From JBBDWR01 sp040902745 (GTDB lineage Bacteria > Actinomycetota > UBA4738 > HRBIN12), in assembly GCA_040902745.1 (NCBI GenBank), contig JBBDWR010000012.1, forward strand, positions 1 to 64,000: DNA of 64,000 nt, written 5' to 3'. This document shows, piece after piece, positions 57,583 to 64,000 of this stretch. Position 1 is the stretch's first letter; each line of letters begins with the position of its first letter. The position numbers and the translations under genes are program-made. The notes beneath the pieces were generated by a model. The model searched no databases. It worked only from the letters and a program-made list of their open reading frames with translations, and was not told where the DNA came from.

Positions 57583-59981
57583 CGTTGTCTATCCGCTCTT
57601 GCGTTTCCTGCGGGAGACGCGACTGCCTTCAGTGAATCCCATACGGCTGGGAACGGTGGGCCGGACCCAGCCGAGGTGCAGAGCAATCCGACCGCGATCC
57701 CCTCATCGGCGTCGACCCAGGCGGTCGGCACTGCGACCGGGGGGCCGAGCCACTCGACCGGGCCGGCCGACCCCTGATCGACGATGGCGTATCCGGACCG
57801 CACGGACGAGGCTTCGGGATCTAGCTCGACGATCAGATCGACGGCCTCCGGGCCGGGCAGGGTGAGATCGATCGATCGTCGCGCACCGATCGAGCCCCCG
57901 AGTTCGCGCAAGAAGCTGACGCCCCGCTCGCCGAGAGACACCGCGATGTAGTCGTCCTGACCACCGGTACCGAGCTGGATCCCGACCGCTTGACGGCCCA
58001 CCGGCGCGGCTCCGCCGAAGGGCGCCAGGACCCGGGAACGGACCCGAAGTGCAGGCGATCCGGGGTCGACGTCGATCCCGACCTGGAAGCCCTGATCCTG
58101 GGAGTTGGCGAGCCCGCGTGCCGTACCCGCGGTCGCATCGTCGATCGCGAAGGTTCCCGTCGCACTTCCCACGGTCATGCCGGCAGGATCGAACCGATCC
58201 GAGTAGTCCGTGACCCCGTCGTTCATCAAGCCGGTGAACCCGCTCCCCAGCAGACCGCCCTGATCGTCCTCCCCGGGATCCCACGTGAGGCGCAGCGGCA
58301 CAGCCGTGGTACTTCCGTTCTCAGGATCCACCGCGAATCGGTCGGTCCGGTCGTTTAGGCCGTCGTCGTCATCGTCGAGGTCCAACGGATCCGAGGTGAA
58401 GTCGCCGTCCGCGTCCGCAGGAGTGTCGGCCGCGGAGCACGGGTCCGTGGCGTTCGCGACCTCGTCGGCGTTGTCGTATCCGTCTGCGTCTTCGTCGATC
58501 GCGGGGTCGTCGATCCCGGAGCACGATGGAGGCGCCCCTCCGTAGTCGTTCGGCTCGAAGACCACGATCCTGCTCGTCAGGTGATCGGAGACCCAGATCG
58601 TTCCCGGGAAGGGGCCGTCGTCCCCTTGCGCCCACACATCCAGTGGCTTCTTCGCGGCAGTGGAGAACAGCGTGTCGACAGAAGTGACGGCCGTGCCGTC
58701 CGGGGTCAGCTGGATCCGCGAAACCCGGTTGTCGAGTAGCGTCGCGACGAGCAGCTCGCCGGTCATGGCACCGGCGAAGTTTGACGCGGTGTACTCCGCG
58801 ATCCCGTTGGTGGATTCGGCGAAGGTCGCGAGCGAACCTCGCTCCGGGCCCGGGTCCAGAAAGGCGCACTCGACGGGATTGCCCGCCGGGACCGGCGATT
58901 GCCCGCCCCACACGTTGGCGGTGTTGGCTCGCGTCGGGTTCGGGGCACCGTTGTAGTCGCCGGGTCCCTGGACAAGGTGCAAGCTATCCGGTCGAGACTC
59001 GCCGGGCTCGCTGGGCTCGTCCGTGCAGATACCCGCCGGCCCTTCCTCCACGGGAAGCCCCCCTGCCCCCGCGTTCGGACCGTTGTCGGTGGCGTAGAGA
59101 CGTCCGTTGGAGGCGAGCACGAGGTCGAAGGGGTTGCGGAACCCGGGCGAGTACACCTGCACGGGACCCTCGGGGACGATCCGAGCCTGGTTACGGCCGT
59201 CGTTGCCGCCGAACGGGTCGTTCGCGTCGATCGGGCCGGGCCGCGTGTGGTCGTTCAGCGTGGGGATGTCGTACGGGAGCTGACCGAGACCCGCGAGATC
59301 GACCGAAAGGATCGCACCGGACAGCGCGTACTCCGGAAGGTAGGCAAGCGAAGCGGACGGCGCTCCCATGTTCGTGTTCCCACCCTGCGCGACGAACAGC
59401 GTGTCGGACTCGGGATCCAGCGCGAGGCCGTTCGTCACGTGGACCTCCTCCGAGCGGGGCAATCCGCGAACGAGCAGACGATGCACCCACTTCGACCCGT
59501 TCCATCGCAGCCTCGAGACGGTCCCGGAGTTCGTGTCGAGCCCCGTGTCGCCGATGTGCATCCCACCGCGAGGGTCACTGGACGTGACGAACAGCACCGG
59601 GTGTTCGGGCTTTCCGGTGACGAGTAGACCGGTCACGAGACGACCGGCTACCGCCGGGTTGGGAGTGCCGTCATCGTCGTGATTGGGGATCGTCGCGACC
59701 TTGACGATCGTCTCCGTTGCGGCCACGCGGAAGTCGTTCGGACCGTCGCGGACCACCGAATACACGTTGATCCTTCCGTCGACTTGGCCGACGTAGAGTC
59801 GCCCGTCGGGACCGAACTGCAACGAGGTGGGCCGCACCGACACGTGAGCGGCGAGATCAACCTTGCCGAAGCCGATCGCCGCTCCGTCCAGCTGAGCAGA
59901 ACCGGCCCCCAGAGTGCCGGCAGCGAGGAGGAACACGGTGATCCCTCGGCCAAGCCGGCGACCTCGGTGCGAATGGATCAT
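57579..59981 (-). CDS. Secreted sugar-dehydrogenase-like propeller with TSP3-type repeats (copy 1)
   Basis: The 800-residue exported protein has an N-terminal signal segment (about 12-30) and a six-bladed propeller domain related to glucose/sorbosone dehydrogenases (about 40-500). Clear motifs are QFGPDGRLYVGQVDGRINVY, NGLALDPESDTLFVAQGG and YSPGFRNPFDLV. A calcium-binding thrombospondin-type-3 segment follows (DEDADGYDNADEV and DADGDFTSDPLDLDDDDDGL, about 505-570). A C-terminal LamG-like domain has GSGFTGLMNDGVTDYSDRF. Whether it binds PQQ is not clear. It follows its paralogue by 67 bp and overlaps the Kelch start in an ATGA. Confidence 0.85.
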   Translation of the reverse strand: MIHSHRGRRLGRGITVFLLAAGTLGAGSAQLDGAAIGFGKVDLAAHVSVRPTSLQFGPDGRLYVGQVDGRINVYSVVRDGPNDFRVAATETIVKVATIPNHDDDGTPNPAVAGRLVTGLLVTGKPEHPVLFVTSSDPRGGMHIGDTGLDTNSGTVSRLRWNGSKWVHRLLVRGLPRSEEVHVTNGLALDPESDTLFVAQGGNTNMGAPSASLAYLPEYALSGAILSVDLAGLGQLPYDIPTLNDHTRPGPIDANDPFGGNDGRNQARIVPEGPVQVYSPGFRNPFDLVLASNGRLYATDNGPNAGAGGLPVEEGPAGICTDEPSEPGESRPDSLHLVQGPGDYNGAPNPTRANTANVWGGQSPVPAGNPVECAFLDPGPERGSLATFAESTNGIAEYTASNFAGAMTGELLVATLLDNRVSRIQLTPDGTAVTSVDTLFSTAAKKPLDVWAQGDDGPFPGTIWVSDHLTSRIVVFEPNDYGGAPPSCSGIDDPAIDEDADGYDNADEVANATDPCSAADTPADADGDFTSDPLDLDDDDDGLNDRTDRFAVDPENGSTTAVPLRLTWDPGEDDQGGLLGSGFTGLMNDGVTDYSDRFDPAGMTVGSATGTFAIDDATAGTARGLANSQDQGFQVGIDVDPGSPALRVRSRVLAPFGGAAPVGRQAVGIQLGTGGQDDYIAVSLGERGVSFLRELGGSIGARRSIDLTLPGPEAVDLIVELDPEASSVRSGYAIVDQGSAGPVEWLGPPVAVPTAWVDADEGIAVGLLCTSAGSGPPFPAVWDSLKAVASPAGNARADRQR

Positions 59982-60048
59982 CCCGTCGGCCCTTCTCGTT
60001 CCTCCAGCGAACGGGGGGCGACCACAGGGGCTGCCGAAAGCGTCAAGA

Positions 60049-62436
60049 TCACGGTGCGCCGCCGACGAGGGACGTCGCCTTGAGCGAATCCCACACCGCG
60101 GGGAACGTCGGGGCCGGACCCTCGGACGTCGCGGTGACACCCACAGCGAGTCCCGCGGTCGCCGCGATCCAGCCGGCAGGAACGGATACGGGTGGGCCGA
60201 GGGCGATCGCCGGGCCGGCCGCTCCTGCGTTCACCGAGGCGTAGCGAGGCTGCACCGTCGACGCCGCCGGATCCACTTCGAGGATGAGATCGACCGCCTC
60301 CGGACCCGGCAGGACGAACGGCGTCGATCGGCGCGCGCCGATCGTCCCATTGCGTTCGCGCAAAAAAGAGACGCCATCGGCCGTGAGCGACAACTCCACG
60401 TAGTCGTCCTGGCCGCCGGTGCCGAGCACGATGCCCACGGCTTGGCCGGGTTCGGGAGCCTGATCACCGAACGGAGCCACGACGCGGCCACGCAGCCGGA
60501 ACGTGCCGCTGGTCGGCCCGATGTCGATCCCCGCCTGGAAGCCGAAGTCCTGCGTGTTCGCTGGGCCGTGGGAGGTTCCCTCTCCGGCGGCGTCGATCGT
60601 GAGCGACCCCGTGGCGCTGCCGACCGTCATGGCCGACGGATCGAAGCGATCCGCGTAGTCGCGCACGCCGTCGGACATCAGCCCGGTGAACCCGGAATCG
60701 AGCAGTCCTCCCGGGCTCGGATCGCCCGCGTCCCACGTGAGCCGCAGCGGCAGCGTGCTCGATCTCCCGTCGTCCGGATCCACCGCGAAGGCATCGACCT
60801 CGTCGCCGAGACCGTCGTTGTCGTCGTCGGGATCGGCACCGTCCGAGGTCAGATCGCCGTCCGCGTCGGGAGGAACGTCGGCGGCGGAGCACGGATCGGT
60901 CCCATTGGCCAGCTCGTCGGCGTTGTCGTAGCCGTCGCCGTCCTCGTCCAACGCGGGGTCGTGCAGGCCGGTGCAAGGCGGTGGCGTGCCGTCATAGTCG
61001 TTGGGCTCGAACACCGCGATCTTTCCCGACGGGTGGTCGGCGACCCAGATCGTTCCGGGGAACGGCCCCGAGTCGGGTTGCGTCGTCACGTCGAGCGGGC
61101 GCTTGGCCACCCCGGAGAAGAGGGTGTCGACCGAAGACGCCGTGCTCCCGTCGGTGGAGAGCTGCACCCGCGACACGAGGTTGTCCAGCAGGGTTACCAG
61201 GAGCAGATCGCCTTGCATCGCGCCCTCGAAGTTCGACGCGGTGTATTCGGCGATCCCGTTGGTCGACTCGGGGAACGTCGCGAGCGACCCGCGCGCTGGT
61301 CCCGAGTCCAAGAAGTCGCACTCCACCGGGTTCGCGCCGACCGCTGCGACCGGAGAGCGGTTCCCCCAGGTGTTCTCAGTGTTGCCGCGCGTCGGGTTGG
61401 GAGCCCCGTTGTAGTCATCCGGTCCTTCGACCAGGTGCAGGCTGTCGAACGCGGTCTCCCCCGGCTCCTGCGGTTCGTCCGTACACACGCCCCCGGGCCC
61501 TTCGCCCGCCGGGAGGCCGCCCGCGCCGGCGTTGGGCCCGTTGTCGGTCGCGTAGAGCAGACCGTTGGACGCGAGCAGCACGTCGTACGGATTCCGGAAC
61601 CCGGGCGAGTAGACCTGCACGGGACCGCCGGGCACGATCTTGGCCTGGTTCCGTCCATCGTTGCCGCCGAACGGGTCGTTGGCGTCCGGGCTCCCGGGGC
61701 GCGAACGATCGTTGAGGGTCGGCAGCTCGTACGGACCGTTGCCCACAGCGACCAGGTCCACCGACAAGATCGCGCCCGACAACGCGTACTCGGGCAAGAA
61801 GTTGAACGACGCCGAGGGCGCGCCCATGTTCGTGTGTCCACCCTGCGCGATGTAGAGGGTGTCGGATGCAGCGTCCACGGCCAAGCCGTTCGTCGCGTGC
61901 ACCTCTTCGGATCGGGGCAGGCCCACCACGAGCACCCGGTGCCGCCAGCGCGTGCCGGTCCACGCCAGCCGCGAGAGGGAGCCCGAGTTCGTGTCCAGTC
62001 CGGTATCGCCGGTCTCGGAGTTCCCGATCCGCGGGTCGCTGGAGGTCACGTAGAGCACCGGGCGGACGGCCGTGCCGACCACGAGCATCCCGGTCACGAA
62101 CCGCCCGGTCACCGACGGATTCAAAGTGCCATCGTCGTCGTGATTCGGGATCGAGCGGACCGCCGAGATCGTCTCGGTCGCGCCGACCCGGTACGTGTTG
62201 GGACCATCGCGGACGATCGCGTATGCGTAGATCTTTCCGTCGAGCTGAGCCACGTAGAGGCGTCCGTCGGGACCGAACTGCAGCGACGTGGGACGCTCCG
62301 AGCGCTCCAGAGACAGCAGGCCTTTGCCGAAGCCGATCGCGGCGCCCCCCGCGCGAACGGGCGCGGCGGCGAGCACCCCTGCGGCGAGCACCACCGTGAG
62401 GAACACCACCCCGACGTGTCGGCGGCGAGTTCTCAT
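60049..62436 (-). CDS. Secreted sugar-dehydrogenase-like propeller with TSP3-type repeats (copy 2)
   Basis: The 795-residue protein is a paralogue of the next gene with the same architecture: signal peptide (about 8-28), propeller (about 35-490; QFGPDGRLYVAQLDGKIYAY, NDPFGGNDGRNQAKI, YSPGFRNPYDVL), calcium-binding TSP3-type segment (DEDGDGYDNADEL and DADGDLTSDGADPDDDNDGL) and a C-terminal LamG-like domain. The two copies are diverged along their whole length, so this is an old tandem duplication. ATG 62436 overlaps the sulfatase stop in an ATGA. Confidence 0.85.
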   Translation of the reverse strand: MRTRRRHVGVVFLTVVLAAGVLAAAPVRAGGAAIGFGKGLLSLERSERPTSLQFGPDGRLYVAQLDGKIYAYAIVRDGPNTYRVGATETISAVRSIPNHDDDGTLNPSVTGRFVTGMLVVGTAVRPVLYVTSSDPRIGNSETGDTGLDTNSGSLSRLAWTGTRWRHRVLVVGLPRSEEVHATNGLAVDAASDTLYIAQGGHTNMGAPSASFNFLPEYALSGAILSVDLVAVGNGPYELPTLNDRSRPGSPDANDPFGGNDGRNQAKIVPGGPVQVYSPGFRNPYDVLLASNGLLYATDNGPNAGAGGLPAGEGPGGVCTDEPQEPGETAFDSLHLVEGPDDYNGAPNPTRGNTENTWGNRSPVAAVGANPVECDFLDSGPARGSLATFPESTNGIAEYTASNFEGAMQGDLLLVTLLDNLVSRVQLSTDGSTASSVDTLFSGVAKRPLDVTTQPDSGPFPGTIWVADHPSGKIAVFEPNDYDGTPPPCTGLHDPALDEDGDGYDNADELANGTDPCSAADVPPDADGDLTSDGADPDDDNDGLGDEVDAFAVDPDDGRSSTLPLRLTWDAGDPSPGGLLDSGFTGLMSDGVRDYADRFDPSAMTVGSATGSLTIDAAGEGTSHGPANTQDFGFQAGIDIGPTSGTFRLRGRVVAPFGDQAPEPGQAVGIVLGTGGQDDYVELSLTADGVSFLRERNGTIGARRSTPFVLPGPEAVDLILEVDPAASTVQPRYASVNAGAAGPAIALGPPVSVPAGWIAATAGLAVGVTATSEGPAPTFPAVWDSLKATSLVGGAP

Positions 62437-63851
62437 GCCGGGAAGGCGAAGCCCGGCGGAACCGGATCGCAGAGCTGGACCAGCCGCTGATGCAACGAGT
62501 CCACCTCGTCGGCGTAGCGGCTCCTGTTCACGACGTTCCGCAGCTCGGAGGGATCGCGATGCAGGTCGTACAACTCGAGCTCACCGGTCTCGTACACGGA
62601 GTAGAGATAGCGCGGATCGCGGATCGCGCAGTAGGCCGGTACCTCCTTGTTGACGATCCCGAACGCCGCGTGCTCGATCAGGAACTCCTCACGCCAGGTC
62701 GGGTCGGTACCCGCCAACAGGGGCACCAGACTGGAGCCCTCGACCCCCGGCGCCGCGGTTCCGGCCACCTCTGCGATCGTGGGTGCGAGGTCCACGTTGA
62801 GCACGAACCGATCCTGCACGGTGTCCGCAGCGGTGATCGGGTCGTAGCGGATCGCCATCGGCACACGGATGCTCTCCTCATAGGGAACGACCTTGCGGTC
62901 CCAGCGATGCTCTCCCCACAAGATCCCGTTGTCGGAGAGGAACACGACCAGCGTGTTCGACAAGCGTCCGGTGTCCTCCAGGGCGGTCAAGATCCGGTCG
63001 ACCCCTTCGTCGGCGGCCAGCAGGCTCCGGTGCTGGTTGCGCCGGAACTCGTCCATCGCCGCCCGGGTCGCACCTCGCAGCCGCGATCGGGCACGGATGT
63101 ACGCCGGCTTGTCGGCGATCCGGTCCTCGTTGTAGCTCGGCGGCCGCCAATCGGTCAGGTCGGAGAAGGCCGTCGCGTGCCGCGGCGCGGGCGTTGCCGG
63201 GCCGTGCGGTGCGTACGGGGTGAAGGTGAGGAACAGGGACTGCTCGGCGTCGGTCCCACGGATGAAGGAGGCGGCCTGCGCCGCGAGCACGTCTGTGGCA
63301 TAGTCCTGCTCCGCGTCGCCGAATGCCGTGAGCACGCCGTCGTCCACGAGCGAGTAGTTGAAGTAGTCGGCGCGCTGGAACGCGAGCCAGCGGTCCCACC
63401 CCGGGGGCACGTACGGGCCCTCGTACTGGTTGAGGTACTTGCCGATCAGGGCGGTGCGATACCCCGCGTCGTGTAACCAGGTCGCGATCGTCGACGAGTC
63501 GTCGAACGCGGAGAACCCACCGAACGCACCGCCGTTCGAGTACACGCCCGTCGTGTGCGAGTACTTGCCGGTGAGGATGGTCGCGCGACTGGGACAGCAC
63601 AACGGGTTGACGACGAAGGCGTTCGAGAATCCGATCCCCTTGTCGTAGATCTCCGAATGTACGGTCGGCATCGTCTGCGGGGTGAGCGCCTCGTGGCGAA
63701 GATCGTCCATCACCACGAGGACCACGTTCGGTGGGGAGACAGGCAGCTCGCCCGCGCCGACGGGACCGGGCGCCGGCAACGCGAGCACGGCGACCACCGT
63801 CGCCGTCACCAGCGCGAGCGCGATATACGAGAAGCGTGCAGAGGAACGCAC
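62433..63851 (-). CDS. Secreted sulfatase
   Basis: The 472-residue enzyme has a signal peptide (about 8-33) and the sulfatase signature PLCCPSRATILTGKY (about 83-97), where the Cys of CPSR (the second of CC) becomes formylglycine. NVVLVVMDDLRHE (42-54) gives the metal-binding aspartates, and SDNGILWGEHRWDRK (about 305-319) gives the second metal and substrate site. It likely desulfates exported or environmental polysaccharide. GTG 63851 has a strong GGAGGA ribosome site. It is the first gene of a coupled operon with the two propellers and Kelch. No formylglycine-generating enzyme is in the window. Confidence 0.93.
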   Translation of the reverse strand: MRSSARFSYIALALVTATVVAVLALPAPGPVGAGELPVSPPNVVLVVMDDLRHEALTPQTMPTVHSEIYDKGIGFSNAFVVNPLCCPSRATILTGKYSHTTGVYSNGGAFGGFSAFDDSSTIATWLHDAGYRTALIGKYLNQYEGPYVPPGWDRWLAFQRADYFNYSLVDDGVLTAFGDAEQDYATDVLAAQAASFIRGTDAEQSLFLTFTPYAPHGPATPAPRHATAFSDLTDWRPPSYNEDRIADKPAYIRARSRLRGATRAAMDEFRRNQHRSLLAADEGVDRILTALEDTGRLSNTLVVFLSDNGILWGEHRWDRKVVPYEESIRVPMAIRYDPITAADTVQDRFVLNVDLAPTIAEVAGTAAPGVEGSSLVPLLAGTDPTWREEFLIEHAAFGIVNKEVPAYCAIRDPRYLYSVYETGELELYDLHRDPSELRNVVNRSRYADEVDSLHQRLVQLCDPVPPGFAFPA

Positions 63852-63910
63852 GGAGGTCCTCCGAGCAGGGGAGTCGTACGGGTCGAGACGGACGGTATCC
63901 CGCGATCGCT

Positions 63911-63928
63911 GTCCCCCGCAAGGGGGAC
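63911..63928 (-). terminator. Hairpin between the partial gene and the sulfatase gene
   Basis: GTCCCCC and GGGGGAC form a 7-bp stem around a four-base loop in the gap that precedes the sulfatase. No T-tract follows. Confidence 0.5.
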
Positions 63929-63944
63929 CTTCGGCGGAGAGCCC

Positions 63945-64000
63945 TTAGTCGGCTCCGGCCGCCGAGCGAACCTGCACGCCCGCGTCCTCCTCGAGCACGG
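63945..64000 (-). CDS. C-terminal fragment of a gene running off the window
   Basis: On the minus strand a frame ends LEEDAGVQVRSAAGAD followed by TAA at 63947-63945. Only about 18 codons are visible, so no family can be given. Strand and position allow it to precede the sulfatase operon, but a hairpin separates them. Confidence 0.4.
   Translation of the reverse strand, partial: VLEEDAGVQVRSAAGAD

Noticed and set aside
60049..62436. The two 800-residue propeller genes as an assembly duplication artefact
   Set aside because: They differ throughout in sequence and length and have separate starts, so they are real paralogues.
59914..62490. 858-codon plus-strand frame
   Set aside because: It is antisense to the two tandem propeller genes. 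Its only periodicity reflects the repeats of the opposite strand.

Overview
This window reads as chromosomal DNA from a high-GC actinobacterium (Actinomycetota), probably from a deep-branching class and probably a draft or metagenome-derived assembly, because it contains one run of 100 Ns. The evidence is the high GC content, the GTG/TTG starts, the actinobacterial order rsmI | metG-tatD-(DUF348/G5/3D protein)-rsmA-ispE with a protein O-mannosyltransferase next to rsmI, a GPGG small membrane protein, a SigB/SigF partner-switching module, and many start codons lying 6-7 nt after a TANNNT -10 box (leaderless transcription). I cannot name the genus.

Layout. 1-8.2 kb: tRNA-Gln(UUG), then on the minus strand ispE, rsmA, a cell-wall DUF348/G5/3D protein, tatD, metG, a membrane-anchored metzincin and rsmI. 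8.3-16.6 kb: pmt, a CocE-type hydrolase, a YbaK-like protein, a CPBP protein, a DAO-type oxidoreductase, a pirin, a pilin-like protein and a stand-alone Lrp/AsnC effector domain. 16.6-25.7 kb: two PfkB-family sugar kinases, a macro-domain protein, a rhodanese, a membrane protein and a glcDEF glycolate oxidase operon. 25.7-30.2 kb: a secreted seven-bladed FG-GAP propeller and ppc. 30.2-42.2 kb: a molybdenum-hydroxylase (CODH/xanthine-dehydrogenase type) neighbourhood made of coxD/coxE-like genes, coxM and coxS, xdhC, coxG and a MobA-like nucleotidyltransferase. It is interrupted by a hipBA toxin-antitoxin pair, a phosphodiester glycosidase, MscS and an acetyltransferase, and no large molybdopterin subunit is present.

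42.3-45.8 kb: a TPR lipoprotein, a secreted collagen-like protein whose repeats contain the assembly gap, and a divergent pair (Nit-type amidohydrolase and an unknown protein) with start codons only 19 bp apart. 45.8-52.9 kb: a general-stress partner-switching module, consisting of a large GAF/PAS/PP2C/ATPase sensor, a SigB/F sigma factor, an RsbW-like kinase, an RsbV-like STAS protein, two more HATPase proteins, CsbD, a GPGG small membrane protein and a DUF6328-like protein. Three SigB-type promoters (GTTT-N15/16-GGGWA) lie in front of genes of this block, so the sigma factor probably drives its own neighbourhood. 52.9-56.6 kb: threonine aldolase, a class III aminotransferase, YceI and an HxlR regulator over a shared palindrome. 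56.6-64 kb: a minus-strand, translationally coupled set of secreted proteins (sulfatase, two tandem paralogous sugar-dehydrogenase-like propellers with TSP3-type repeats, and a Kelch propeller), plus the 3' end of one more gene.

The most notable non-coding signals are the leaderless promoters, three places where -10 boxes on opposite strands share the same bases (45.2, 50.65 and 53.96 kb), the SigB-type promoters, duplicated hipBA operator repeats and the YceI/HxlR palindrome.
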